Positions 11,310 to 23,259 are shown, counted from the first letter of the stretch. The stretch: DNA of 64,000 nt from Trema orientale (GCA_002914845.1 JXTC01000014.1:534185-598184), one strand, 5' to 3'. Numbers and translations: made by a program. Notes: a model not told the origin generated them from the sequence alone.

Positions 11310-13545
11310 ATTAAGTAAATTATTTATTTAAATTAATTAAATAAATAATCTACTTAAATTAGTGAGAAATCACATTTTTTTTAATATGCATACATACAAT
11401 TAATATAGTAAATGATTATATGATATATAATTACACTATAACATTACTTTAGTGAGAAATCACATTTTTCTTAATATGTCTATGCATAATTAACATAGTA
11501 GCAGATTATGTGACACATAATTACACTATAGCATAGTCTCACTTTTGTTTAATTAATTTAAATAAAAAATAATTTACTTAAATTAGTAAAAAATCATATT
11601 TTTTTTAAATATATCTATGCACAATTAACATGATAGATGACTATGTGATATATAATTATACTATATAACATTGGTGGCTAAAAGTTTTTTATTAGAACAT
11701 CTTAATTTAACATTGGCAGCCAAAACGTCTTTTAGAGCAACCATAATATAGCATTAATATAATACTGGACGACCAAATTTTCTTTTAGAACACCTTAATT
11801 TAATAGTGACAGCAAAAAAATATTTATTGAGCAACCACAATTAACACTGGCGACCATAATTTAACACTAAGTAACTAAAAATGTTTATTAAGAAGCCATA
11901 ATTAATAATGTCTTGATTAATTTAATCACAACAAAATAAAAATAATTTAATCACATATTAGGTGACTATGGGTTAATTACATTATAACATAGTCTCACTT
12001 GCATTAATTATTTTTGAAATAAAATTAATTTACTTAAATTAGTGAGAAATCACTTTTTTTTTTTTAATATGCCTATATATAATTAACATAGTGGGTAACT
12101 ATAGGATATATAATTACACTATAACATAGTCTCACTTGTATTTAATTACTTTAAAGTAAAATTAATTCACTTATATAGTGAGAAATCACATTTTTTTTAT
12201 ATACCTATGCACAATTAACATAGTAGGTGACTATGAGACATATAATTATGCTATAACATAGATACACTTGTGTTTAATTACTTTAAAGTAAAATTAATTC
12301 ACTTAAACTAGTGAGTGACTAATTTATATTTAATATAGTAGGCGACTATGTGACATATAATTATACTATAACTAATCTCAGTTTTATTTTATTAATTTAA
12401 ATAAAAATAATTTACGTAAATTATTGAGAAATCATATTTTCCTTAATATGCCTATGCACAATTAACATAGTAGAAGACTATGTGACATATGATTACACTA
12501 TAACATAGTCTCACTTTGTTTTAATTATTTTAAATAAAAATAATTTACATAAATTAGTGAAAAATCATATTTATTTTTAATATGCCTATACACAATTAAC
12601 ATGGTAGATGACTATGTAATATATAATTATTATAACATAGTTTTACATGTATTAATTACTTATTAATTACTTTTAAAAAAATTAATTGACTTAAATTAGT
12701 GAGAAATCATATTTTTCTTAATATGTCTATGCACAATTAACATAGTTGAAGACTATGTGACATATAATTACACTATAATATAGTCTCACTTTTGTTTAAT
12801 TAATTTAAATAAAAATAATTTACCTAAATTAGTGAGAAATCACTTTCTTTTTTTAAGATATTCTTATGCACAATTAATAGTAGATGGCTATGTGACATAT
12901 AATTATACTTATGTGAATTACTTTAAAATAAATTTAATTTACCTAAATTAGTGGGAAATCACATGCATAATTAACATAGTAAATGACTATGTGACATATA
13001 ATTATACTATAATATAGTCTCACTTGTGTTTAATTATTTTAAATAAAAATAATTTACTTAAATTAATGAGAAATCACCTTAAATTAGTGAGAATTCACAT
13101 TTTTTTTAAATATGTTAATGCACAATTAACCTAGAAGATGACTATGTGATATATAATTACACTATAACTTAGTCTCACTTGTATTAATTACTTAAAACTA
13201 AATTTAATTTACTTAAATTAGTGAGAAATCATATTTTTCTTAATATGCCTATGCACAATTAACACAGTAGATAGTCTGTGGTATATAATTATACTAAGCA
13301 TAGTATTACTTTGTTTAATTAATTTAAATAAAAATAATTTATTTAAATTAGCGAAAAATTACTGTTTTTCAATGCCTACATACAATTAACATCGTAGATG
13401 ATTATGTGACACATAATTATACTATAACTTAGTCTCACTTGTATTAATTACTTAAATTATTGAGAAATCATATTTTTATTGTGCCTATGGACAATTAACA
13501 TAATAGGTAACTATGTGACTATGTTACTATGCACAATTAATATGG
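11310..13545. repeat. satellite-like array, about 14-15 units of 90-150 bp
   Basis: A unit of the form ACTTAAATTAGTGAGAAATCA, T-run, AATATGCCTATGCACAATTA, ACATAGTAGATGACTATGTG, ACATATAATTACACTATAAC, ATAGTCTCACTTGT recurs near 11397, 11488, 11620, 12070, 12209, 12328, 12448, 12590, 12730, 12868, 12965, 13120, 13252, 13380 and 13490. Each unit contains the small inverted pair ACATAGT..ACTATGT. The array is broken at 11690-11960 by a different repeat with GCGACCA/AACACTGGC words. No ORF. Degeneracy suggests an old array. Confidence 0.85.
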
Positions 13546-13823
13546 AGCGACCATTATGATCGCCATAGAGACCATAATAGTTATCTCCAATTATAGTGGA
13601 CGACTATTATAGTTGTAAAATATAAATTTAACTTTTTTGCTCTTGCTGATTGGGTATTTTTATGGATTATGGATTCGTGGTTAAGTAATTGAGAAATAAA
13701 AGAGTATCTTTAGTATACAATTATATTAGTTTAGTTGCACAAATAAGAATATTAAAAACTATTAAGATAGATGATACAAAATCAAGTTTCATATTATCAT
13801 TATTAAACTTATTGCCATGACCA

Positions 13824-14129
13824 TCATCGTTGATAAATACTGTTTTTTCTATTATCTTGATTATCTTTAAGGATGACATGTAGAGTAATAGTACAATCAT
13901 TTTTATAAAAATTCATAATTAGATCCTCGACTGTATGTATTATCTTAATATTATACACACTTTGGTCGATATGTACTCTATTGTAAATTTTGTTTACTAA
14001 TTTAAGAAACTTGATACTCCTATCAGCTATTAAGCTTTTGGTAAAACAACTTCCAAACCATTCCCAATTATCTTTGTCCACCTTCTTCCACTCACCATTG
14101 CATTTTACACAAACGTAGATAGAATCCAT
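13824..14129 (-). pseudogene. possible Mutator-like transposase N-terminus
   Basis: A 101-residue minus-strand frame begins MDSIYVCVKCNGEWKK, passes a conserved-looking Trp/Phe region and a KLVNKIYNRVHID segment. This has the layout of the N-terminal region found ahead of the MULE domain in plant transposases (short beta-rich start, then a K-L-Y.R/K segment). No DDE or SWIM part follows downstream on the minus strand. It sits between the tandem array and a GACCAT-rich segment, which may be element termini. Inference only; an unrelated short gene cannot be excluded. Confidence 0.4.
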
Positions 14130-14149
14130 ACCTATGACGAAATAAAAAA

Positions 14150-14500
14150 ATTATAAGTTATCAACTATTTACAAAGAAATTATAAATAAAATTAGAATAA
14201 ATATTATTATTAAAATTTTCCATATTGGCTAAGTGGCCTTGGGTATCCCTATTTATTCCGAAGAGCCTTGAAGATAAATGAGAATCATTTTGATGCTTGA
14301 GCGACCATATTAATAACAGAGTAACCTTGAAGATGAATGATAGTTGAGTGACCATTTTTATGCTTGAGCAACTTGTAAGGTTGCCTAGGCATAAACCAAA
14401 ATGACCACTTTTATGCTTGAGTGACCATAGTGATAACTGAGTGATCATTGATCGTCTTCAACTATATATAGTCGCTAAATTACAGTTCATCCTCAACCTC
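14150..14500. repeat. segment with repeated GAGTGACCAT words
   Basis: Several near-copies of TTTTGATGCTTGAGYGACCAT / AACTGAGTGAYCAT lie in 14220-14460. Similar GCGACCATTATGATCGCC words occur at 13547-13570. Probably part of the same element as the MULE-like frame. Confidence 0.4.
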
Positions 14501-14639
14501 TATTATTTGATTATTTCAGCCTATTTTTAATCTCTAAACACATTTATTTTTTATGAAATTATACTTTTAAGTGAAAAATACTTGTACATTTCCAAATAAA
14601 CATATAAACAGAAACTTAAAAGCGAGAATAAGTTTATCT

Positions 14640-16250
14640 AACTAACCTTCTTGTTAATGTGCATTTTATGCACATTTCTCTTACGATTTCCATCTTGTTT
14701 ATTTGTTAAATCCTTATTTACTTAATGCTATTCTGCATTATAATGTAGGAAAGGGAGAAAAAATAAGTTGGAGTTAATTTGAGCAAAAAAAGAGTCAAGT
14801 GAGCGAAGAAGGGCAAAATCTGCTAAGAAAGGCAAGCCCATGCACCTATGAAGAGGCACAGCCGCGCCTCTAGGAAGCAAGCCTTGCGTAACTGCACCAT
14901 CTAGAAGCACAGTTGCACCACATAGAAGCGCAACTGCGCCACCTCCCTTCTCAGTTTGCCTCTAGGAAGCAAGCCTCACATAATTGCACCATCTAGAAGC
15001 ACAATTGCACCACCTAGAAGTGCAGCTACACCACCTCCCTTCTCAGTGTGCCTCTAGGAAGCAAACCTTGCATAATTGCGCCATCTAGAAGCATAGTTGC
15101 ATAACCTAAAAGCACAGCTACGCCATCTTCCTTCTCAGTTAGGCATGGTTGCACCATTTAGGAGGCGCCCCTGCACCTCTCACTCCATCAGATTTCGTTT
15201 TTTATGCATTTTAAAGGGAAAGACCACTCCAAATTAAAAATCCAACAGTAGAGATATGTCCATCCTTAAGTATGCCTCAATTTGACTTAGAAAGAAAGCT
15301 TAAAAGGGGGGAGACACACTTACCAAGGAAATTTGGAGGAGAGCAAAATTTACCAAAGAGAGAGACTTGGAGCTTGGCTTTCTTGGAGACTTTTCTTGAA
15401 GAATTCTTGGAGAATCAAGCTTGAAGGCTTCTTCACCATAGTTTTTCTTCTTCCTCTTCTTTATTTTCTTATTTATTTTCTTTTCTTGAAGTTGTAATTG
15501 TGATAATCTTGAACGTGTTTTCAATTACAAACTTCTCTATGGTGTTACTTTTGGATATAATTATGTATAGCTAAATTCTTATCTAAGGCCTTGATGTAGC
15601 TCCAAATATCCTATGTCTTGAATAGTTTGCAACTCATAAATAAAATCTTCTTGTCTTTCATTTGTACTTTTTTAGTACTTAATACTTCTAATTAGATTGG
15701 GAATTCTATTAGTTGATGATTGTTTGTAATTCTAAAACTTAGGAGAGACTGAATTACTTACATAATTTAAAGAGTACATGTTTAGTATTAATGAGTTTGG
15801 AAGGTCATTAGCTCTAGATAAATCTAAATGGGTGCCTTAATGCATGTTTAGTTAGTTAATTTAGGTAGAGATTCCAAATTAACTAATTTCACATAGAGTG
15901 TTATTTGATACTTGGGAAAGGTAATAAGACTAAAATTAATCCTTGATTAATGAATAATAGGAGGCTAATCAATAGTTGCAAAACATGATAGCATAAGTGT
16001 TTAGAGTGAAATTAAGACCCTAGGCTTTTTCTCATAGTTTTATCCCTTTTGGTATTTTTGGGTTTTCTTCAAATCCATTTTTAGTCCTTTAATTGCACTT
16101 TACCATTTGATTAATTGCACCTTTTATTGAAGTATAAATAGCTTGGATAAAATTAGGCTACTAATATCATAGTAATTAACACAATTTGAAATTAACAATC
16201 CTAAGGGGTACAACAACCCCATATCTTCCCTCTTTATTACTTGTTTTTAA
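14640..16250 (+). mobile_element. LTR-like block (gypsy type), boundaries approximate
   Basis: The block contains a GAA/GGC-rich promoter-side segment with tandem repeats, an AAAAGGGGGGAGACAC...TTGGAGACTTTTCTTGAAG segment resembling the transcribed leader of plant Tat/Athila-type LTRs, and a long TA-rich R/U5-like tail. No gag or pol follows, so it would be a solo or truncated LTR. Exact TG...CA ends and target duplication were not established. Confidence 0.4.
14866..15141 (+). repeat. three tandem copies of a 92-bp unit
   Basis: GCCTCTAGGAAGCAA starts at 14866, 14958 and 15050, giving an exact 92-bp period. Each unit contains CACCATCTAGAAGCA and a CTCCCTTCTCAGT end, with modest divergence. 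The period is not a multiple of three and frames are interrupted, so it is not a coding repeat. Confidence 0.9.
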
Positions 16251-16869
16251 CACCGACCGCCTGCACTTGCGAGTCTAAGTTTTACAACAACTAGACCATT
16301 TCTTACTCTTTTGTTTTCCTTCAACATAATGCAGCAAAATATGACACTTGAGATGATTCTTAAATTTTTGTGAGATATTTGGGTAGATGGATTGTTGTCC
16401 AAGAAAATAGAGTCAATGCAGAATTAAAGAGGATGAATCCCACTTTGTTTGAGCTTCAGGTAACTCCTCGCTGAGAAGAGAGAAAATGATTTTGCCCAAT
16501 TCTTCCGCTGAGGCGTGCTGGGTTAATTGAGCAGTTAGTAGTTGGTTTTGTGGGGCTGAATGGATATTTTATTTATTGAGAAATATAGATGGATGACCAA
16601 AATTTTAAATTTGATTAAGTAGATGTCCACTTTTAAAATTTTATAGATAAATGTCCAGGTATATATATTTTTACACATGGTAGATATGTGTATCTACCAA
16701 TTTTAGTTACTGTACCGAAATGCACTGGGTATTTAATTCTTTGTACTTGGTATATAAAATTTTACACTTGGTATATAAGCATATATACCGAACGTTTTGC
16801 TATAATATTTGACAAAGGGACATTTACTGAAATTGGGCCCAAAATTTGATTACATTTATAAGCCCCTAT
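16251..16869. other. intergenic DNA, one short coding-like stretch
   Basis: 16390-16480 reads on the plus strand as a stop-free, protein-like stretch (RWIVVQENRVNAELKRM...) ending before a GT. It is too short to identify. The rest (16590-16869) is AT-rich repeat flank. Confidence 0.3.
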
Positions 16870-17288
16870 TTTAAGGGATATTTACAAAATTCAAGGCCCA
16901 AGATACCAAAAATTGAAAAATCCCGGATGGACTAATTTTTTTGAAAAATCCCGGATTGAATTAGAAAAATATCACTTTTTAAAAATATTATTAGAAAAAA
17001 TACTTTTAAAAAATATTTAAAAAAATACAATTTTTTCTTTAAATTTGATATTTTTCAATGGTACTCGAGGTAACTAATTAAGTTACTTAGAGTAACCAAT
17101 CCAGTTACTTGAAGTAACTGTTCAAGTTACTTCAGGTAACTCTCATCAATCAATAAAAAGTGGTATTTTTCTAAATATTTTTATTAGTGATATTTTTTAT
17201 AATTAATCCCGGATTTTTCAGAATAATTTCAAATTCCGGGATTTTTCAATTTTTTTTGAAAAAATACCATAAAAAGTCAAATTTCCTC
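16870..17288 (-). mobile_element. MITE-like repeat, copy B (inverse to copy A)
   Basis: Reverse complement matches 8061-8500 along its length, including the GGAAATTTGAC/TTTTTTATGGTA end, the GTTACTT..AGTAACT core and the GATTTTTCAA end. Divergence is moderate, with several small indels. Confidence 0.7.
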
Positions 17289-17319
17289 CAATTTTAAGGG
17301 TGAGAATGACTCAGTAGAA

Positions 17320-17820
17320 TAGCTGTTGCGATTATCCCGACCCATGGTGCACACGAGCCTGCTGCAAGACGGCCAACTTATCTTCCGCTCGTTGGGCCAC
17401 GTCCATGACAGGGCCCAGCCCACCAGGTGCTAAAAGTCGGACTTCTGCCTTGACATCCCGCCTTCAGCCCATTAATGAAATGCCCTTCCAAAATGTGCTC
17501 TAGTATATCACCGATGGGTGCTGCAAGAATCTCGAATTGTCGGCGATAATACCGGAAGCTCCCAGTCGGTTGAAGCACCATGAACTTCTCGCTCAAGGTT
17601 CCTTCCTGCGATGGCCTGAAGCACTTTGATAATCAGCAATTTAAACTCTGTCCGGCTCTGTATAGGCCACAACTGATCTTCCCATTGAAAACAAGATAGA
17701 GCCTCGCCGTCCAACCTTATGATTGCCGTGTCCAATTCCTCGGCTTCCCCCATCCAAATCATCTGAAAGTACCTCTCCGCTCAGGATAATCCAGCCGTCA
17801 GGGTTATCCCCATCTAAATT
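17320..17820 (-). pseudogene. Ty3/gypsy gag remnant
   Basis: Two minus-strand frames together cover a retrotransposon gag domain: AIIRLDGEALSCFQWED..WPIQSRTEFK (17710-17640) and, after a frame change near 17600, EGTLSEKFMVLQPTGSFRYYRRQFEILAAPIGDI..ILEGHFINGLK (17610-17460). The order and the Gly-Asp-Ile / FINGLK motifs are those of plant gypsy gag (PF03732-type). Frameshifted and truncated on both sides. The higher GC content than surroundings fits a retroelement coding region. Confidence 0.85.
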
Positions 17821-18479
17821 TTTAGGAGAAAAGAGTTCGGTGAGAGTGTGGAAATAACTAGGGTCTCAAGTTCGTAGAATATGATGCTCAGGCATGAATA
17901 TGATTAGTTTCTAGTTATCATTCTGCATTTTATCTTAGGCCCTTTTTTTTTTCTCTCTCTTCCTTATCTTTCTCTTCTAATTTTGGAATACATCCTGGAA
18001 AGAAGATTAGGGAAAATTAGACCCTCTGAAAGTGACTTTTAGTAGGTGTAGTGAAAGCAATTTCGTGCTGTTATCAAAAGTCATGGTTCAAAGCAGTGAA
18101 GCAAACTTAATCAGCTAAGCGGGTTGGAAAAGCAGACAAACCCCGCATTTCTGTTTTTGTCTTTTTAATCATTTACTGATGCATGCATCAATATTATATG
18201 TTTTTCTTTTGTGTTTATATTGTAGTGTGTCAAAGTATGCATGTGTATGCCTGTCTCCTTACGTAAGATCTGTTTGCTGAAATTCTTAGCATAGGAACTG
18301 CTATGTTCGCGTGAAACATACAATTGTAGTTGTTTGTGTAAATGTTTTTGTTCTATCTTTTAAAGAGGCGCTACCTTAACTGTAAAGCTTCAGTTTTCTA
18401 CAGAGAATATGCAAGTTAAATCTTTAGAGATCAGATGCGAAGAATATAGCCAGCAAAATAAATTGTAGCCTACTAAAAG
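17821..18479. other. upstream flank of the DLH pseudogene
   Basis: No ORF recognised. 18370-18480 may contain degraded 5' exon sequence of the following pseudogene, but it carries stops. Confidence 0.35.
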
Positions 18480-18728
18480 TGGAAGACAGCTTAGACGACG
18501 AGGCATGTGAGTTAGTCAATGGGATAGAACTTTCTATTGGTGAGGATGTTGATGCTTACCTCTTTTAAGGCAGTGAAGAATAATCATGGAACTGGGATAC
18601 TGCTCTTGTCTGATGTCTTTGGGTTCGAAGATTCATTGTCAAGGGACTTTGCATATCCTTTTGCTTGCAATGGTTAGAAGTATGTAATATTGCTTAACTT
18701 TGAATTTTATTATTTTCATATCGTGTAT

Positions 18729-19192
18729 TGTTAGAATTTTGGCTTGTTAGCTTTTGTAATAGTTTTGTACTTTGTCCCACATCGCTTGTGCATAAATATT
18801 TAGGGTCTGTGATTGGCTATAAATAAAGTCTTCTGTAATTAGTTTTAATCATCCAAAAATTAGTTTCTCTATTGGTGATGACCTTTATTCCTAAGGACCT
18901 CCATAGTTTTGTTTTTGCCCCTTTTCCCATTTGTTTCTAGGTTCTTGCATTATAACCCAAATTTTGTATTTCCTCTTTTTTTAAATTAGTGAAGTGGTCA
19001 GTAACGCCCCGAGGACGTAGGTAATTTGCCGAACCTCGCTAAATTTTGTGTTATCCTTCATTTTTTGCATTTAGTATTTTCTGCGCATTTTCTACTTTCG
19101 TTAATTTCAGTAGCTAGTTGGTAGTTTATATTTAATATTGTCTTAGTATTAAATATAGGCATTTGGAGTAGTTGTGCTTCCGCTACACAACA
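18729..19192 (+). repeat. 5' LTR of the copia element
   Basis: 464 bp from TGTTAGAATTTTGG to CTACACAACA. A TATA-like TATAAATAAA lies at 18818-18827. It is 75 bp longer than the 3' LTR: about 19100-19175 (AATTTCAGTAGCTAG...GGAGTAG) is absent from the 3' copy. Confidence 0.95.
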
Positions 19193-19194
19193 AG

Positions 19195-19206
19195 TGGTAT
19201 CAGAGC
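19195..19206 (+). promoter_or_regulatory. primer binding site
   Basis: TGGTATCAGAGC, two bases after the 5' LTR end, is the standard initiator tRNA-Met complement used by plant LTR elements. Confidence 0.95.
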
Positions 19207-19257
19207 AGCCGGTTCGCCCTATGCTTTGTTCGGTAGCTATTTGAAATATTAGCAGAA

Positions 19258-20573
19258 ATGTCATAATCTTCGTCAACGCCAGCAAAGACAAAGACTGTGA
19301 CTAGTGCAAAAAACGGTGTGGAGAAATTTGATGGCCGAAATAACTTCGGCTTGTGGCAATGCGAGGTATTGGATGGTTTATGTCAACAAAATCAGGATAA
19401 CCGGAGAAGATGGATAATAAAAAATGGGAGGGGATCAATCGTCAAGCTTGTGGTACGATCCGCTCATGTCTTTGTAGAGAACAGAAGTATCCATTCATGA
19501 AGGAGACTTCTGCAAGTAAGCTGTGGAAGGCGCTCAAGAACAAATACATGAAGAAGAGCAATGAGAACCAGCTTTACTTGAAGAAGAGACTTTTCCGCCT
19601 CCAGTTAAAGCCTGGTACGATTATTGGTGACAACATTGATACGTTCAACCAGTTGATTGCAGATTTATTAAATTTGGATGAAACCTTCAAAGATGAGGAT
19701 AAAGCAATGTTGCTGATTGGGTCCCTTCCTGATGAGTTAGATCTCTGTATTACGTTGCTTCATGGGAAGGAAAAATTGTCCTTCGATGAAGTGAGTGCTG
19801 CATTATACAATCATGAGATTCAGAAGAAAGATCAGAAGGAGAATAAGGACATTCCAGCAGAAGCGCTCACAGCCAGAGGACGTAGTCAAAGCCATAAGCA
19901 GGAGAAAAGGGGTAGATCTCATTCGAAGGGAAGACCTGGCAAGGATGAATGTGCCTTTTATCATGAGAAAGGGCATTGGAAGAAAGATTGTCCGAAGTTA
20001 CAGAATAAAGGCAAGGACAAGGCTACTTCTGATGCATATGTAGCTGAAGTTAAAGATGATGAGTCAGATTTTGCTCTAGTTAGTCAGTCGACGACGTCTC
20101 AGCGTGACGAGTGGATTTTAGATTCGGGTTGCACTTACCATATGTGTCCTTACAAGGAATGGTTCTTCAACTTTGAAGAGCTGGATGGTGGAGTTGTTTA
20201 CATGGGTAATGATGAATTGTGTAAAACAGCTGGGGTAGGTTCAATTCGACTGAAGAATCATAATGGATCGACTAGAGTTCTGACAGATGTTCGGTATGTA
20301 CCGAAATTGAAGAAGAATCTCATCTCGTTGGGAGCTTTAGAATCCAAAGACTTCGCTATGTGTATACGAGATGGAATTTTGAATGTCACTTCAGGCTCTT
20401 TGGTGGTGATGCAAGGTACGAGAAGAAATAACTTGTATTACTACAATGGTAGTATAGTTATTGGATCAGTTGCTGTGGTTTCTGAAGATGATAAAGCTTC
20501 AGAAATTACCAGGTTATGGCATATGCATTTGGGAAATGCAGGGGAAAAAGCTTTCTTTAGTTTAGTGAAGTAA
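19258..20573 (+). pseudogene. copia gag and protease region
   Basis: The frame starts at ATG 19258 but meets TAA at 19264-19266, then reads VEKFDGRNNFGLWQCEVL. A frame change or small deletion near 19390-19410 leads into a 387-codon frame with CLCREQKYPFMKETSASKLWKALKNKYM, the gag core (LYLKKRLFRLQLKPG), a zinc knuckle CAFYHEKGHWKKDC, in which the second Cys is Tyr, and a protease start WILDSGCTYHMCP that keeps D-S-G. It continues into the integrase zinc region (LWHMHLGNAGEKA, where the second His of the usual LGH is Asn) and stops at TAA 20571-20573. Confidence 0.92.
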
Positions 20574-21563
20574 GGCTTACTGAAAGGAGGGAAGCTCTGC
20601 AAGTTGGACTTTTGTAAATACTGTATTCTTGGAAAACAGACAAGAGCAAAGTTCGACACAGCAATTCACAATACTGAGGGTATTCTGGATTATGTTCATT
20701 TAGATGTGTGGGGACCGACCAAGACAGCTTCTTTGGGAGGTATGCACTATTTTGTTACTTTTGTCGAGGATTTTTCCAGAAGAGTTTGGGTGTATGTAAT
20801 GAAGAATAAGGATGACGTGCTTGAAGTTTTCCTTAAATGGAAAAAGATGATTGAGACTCAGACGGGCAAAAAGATCAAACGACTTCGATCCGATAATGGT
20901 GGAGAATATAGGAGCGATCCATTTTTGGGAGTTTGCCAGTCTGAAGGGATTGTACGTTACTTTACAGTCAGAAAAACACCACAACAGAATGGGGTGGCAG
21001 AACGCATGAATCGGACTTTGCTGGAGAAGGTTCGGTGTATGTTGTCCAATACTGGGTTGGGCAAAGCTTTTTAGGCTGAGGCAATTACGTATACATGTCA
21101 TCTCATTAATCGTTTACCATCGACTGCAATTGGAGGTAAAACCCCCCTTGAGGTATGGTTTGGAAAACCTGCTAGTGATTATGATTCTTTACATGTCTTT
21201 GATTCCACTGCTTATTATCATGTAAAAGAATCCAAGTTGGATCTGAGAGCCAAAAAAGCATTATTTATGAGCATCAGCTCAGGTATAAAGGGATACCGAC
21301 TTTGGTATCTAAGTTCGAGGAAGATTTTATTTAGCAGGGATGTTACTTTTGATGAGTCTGCCATGTTGAAGAAGGTAACAGAAGACCAAGAGAAGACCAT
21401 TAGTATTCCGCAGCAGGTGGAGCCTAGTCGGCAGCAGGTAGAGCCTAGTCGGCAACAGGTGGAGTTTGAGAAAACGACAACAGTAGACCCAGCTAATGTT
21501 GTTGAAAATAGTGGTGACACTCCATTGGCAGAGGAGGACATTGAAGATGAGAAGAGGTTCTGA
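20574..21563 (+). pseudogene. copia integrase region
   Basis: Continues in the same frame after the 20571 stop: CKLDFCKYCILGKQTR (zinc Cys pair), then the catalytic core with HLDVWGP, LRSDNGGEY and TPQQNGVAERMNRTLLE, giving the three acidic residues of the DDE triad. A second in-frame stop (TAG) lies at 21072-21074. The C-terminal part contains two copies of VEPSRQQ and a third, shorter VEFEK repeat (21418-21470) before the frame is lost near 21563. Confidence 0.92.
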
Positions 21564-21577
21564 CCCAAGAGCCTCAA

Positions 21578-23259
21578 CAACAAGAAGAATCAATTGCACA
21601 AAATAGGCCAAGACATGAAATTCGTAAACCTGCTCGATTTGTTGATATAGTGGCCTATGCACTTCCCATTGTAGATGATGATATTCTTTTCACGTACAAA
21701 GATGCAGCCAAAAGTTCAGAAAATGAACAGTGGAAGAAAGCAATGGAAGAAGAAATGCAGTCTCTTCAGAAGAATGAAACTTGGGAGCTAGCTCAACTAC
21801 TAAAGAGCAAAAAGGAAATTGGGTGCAAATGGGTATATACAAAGAAAGATGGATTTCCTGATAAGAATGATGTTCGCTTTAAGGCAAGATTGGTGGCAAA
21901 AGGCTACGCTCAGTTGGAGGGAATTGATTACAATGATGTATTTTCTCCGGTTCTTAAGCATTCCTCCATTAGAATTTTGTTAGCCTTAATAGTGCAGTTG
22001 AATGTTGAACTAGTTCAATTGGATGTGAAAACCGCGTTTCTACATGGTGATTTAGAAAAGAAAATCTATATGTCTCAGCCAGAAGGATTCAAGGTTGTTG
22101 GAAAAGAAAATTAGGTTTGCAAAATGAAAAGATCGCTTTATGGTTTAAAACAGTCGCCAAGGCAGTGGTATAAGCGATTTGATCAGTTTATGATGGATCA
22201 GAAGTACACAAGAAGCAAGTTCGATAGTTGCGTTTATTTTCGTAGGCTACGAGGTGGGTCTTTCATTTATCTACTCTTGTATGTTGATGATATGTTGATA
22301 GCTTCAAAGAATCAAGAAGAAATTGAGAAGTTGAAGGCTCAGCTAAATCAAGAGTTTGAGATGAAAGATCTTGGTGAAGCGAAAAAGATTCTCGGTATAT
22401 AGATTAGCAAAGATAGAGGGAGAAGCAAGGTAAGTTTGACTCAGAAGCAATATCTGAAGAAGGTATTACAGCATTTTGGTATGACTGAACAATCAAAACC
22501 TGTTAGTACACCGCTTGCTCTTCATTTCAAGCTTAGTGCGTCTTTATCCCCGAGTACAGATACAGAGCAAGAGTATATGTCATAAGTTCCATATTCAAAT
22601 ACGATTGGTAGCTTGATGTATGCAATGGTGTGTACGAGACTCGACATTTCACATGCAGTTGGAGTTGTGAGCAGGTATATGCATGATCCAGGTAAAAATC
22701 ATTGGCAAGCTGTGAAATGGATTCTACGGTACTTATTGAAGACTGTAGATGTTGGTTTGGTTTTTGAGTGGGATGATAGACTTGGTCAGTGTGCGGTTGG
22801 ATATGTTGATTCCGATTACGCTGGTGATTTGGATAAACGTCGATCAACTACTGGATATATGTATTCATATTTGTAAGAGCACCAATCAGTTGGAAGTCTA
22901 CTTTACAGTCTATAGTTGCTTTGTCTACTACAGAGGCAGAGTACATGGCAGTTACAGAGGCTGTGAAGGAAGCTATTTGGTTACAAGGATTACTGGAAGA
23001 ACTGGGAATTGTTCAGGAGCATATCTGTATTTATTTTGATAGTCAGAGTGCCATTCACTTAGCGAAGAATCCAGTATACCATGTACGTACGAAGCATATT
23101 AATGTCCGACATCACTTTGTGCGAGAGATTATTGATGAAGGAAAGATACTGCTTCAAAAGATTGGGACTGTTGAGAATCCTGCGGATATGATGACCAAAG
23201 TAGTGACATCGATCAAGTTCAATCATTGTTTGGACTTGATCAATATCCTACAAGTTTGA
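21578..23259 (+). pseudogene. copia reverse transcriptase and RNase H region
   Basis: After a frameshift the RT reads KWVYTKKDG...RFKARLVAKGYAQ, LVQLDVKTAFLHGDLEKKIYM, KRSLYGLKQSPRQWYKRFD and LLLYVDDMLIAS (catalytic YVDD). In-frame stops occur at 22112-22114, 22400-22402 and 22583-22585. RNase H has [19 protein letters not shown], a frameshift near 22870, then [21 protein letters not shown] and [28 protein letters not shown]. The terminal stop is at 23257-23259. Confidence 0.93.

Noticed and set aside
11310-13545. CRISPR-like repeat array
   Set aside because: Units are long, diverged and contiguous without unique spacers, in a plant nuclear context.
14161-14448. 95-codon minus frame with repeated SLWSLKH words
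   Set aside because: Made by the GAGTGACCAT repeat; not protein-like otherwise.
16390-16480. Coding-like stretch RWIVVQENRVNAELKRM
   Set aside because: Only about 30 codons, family not recognised, no partner exon.
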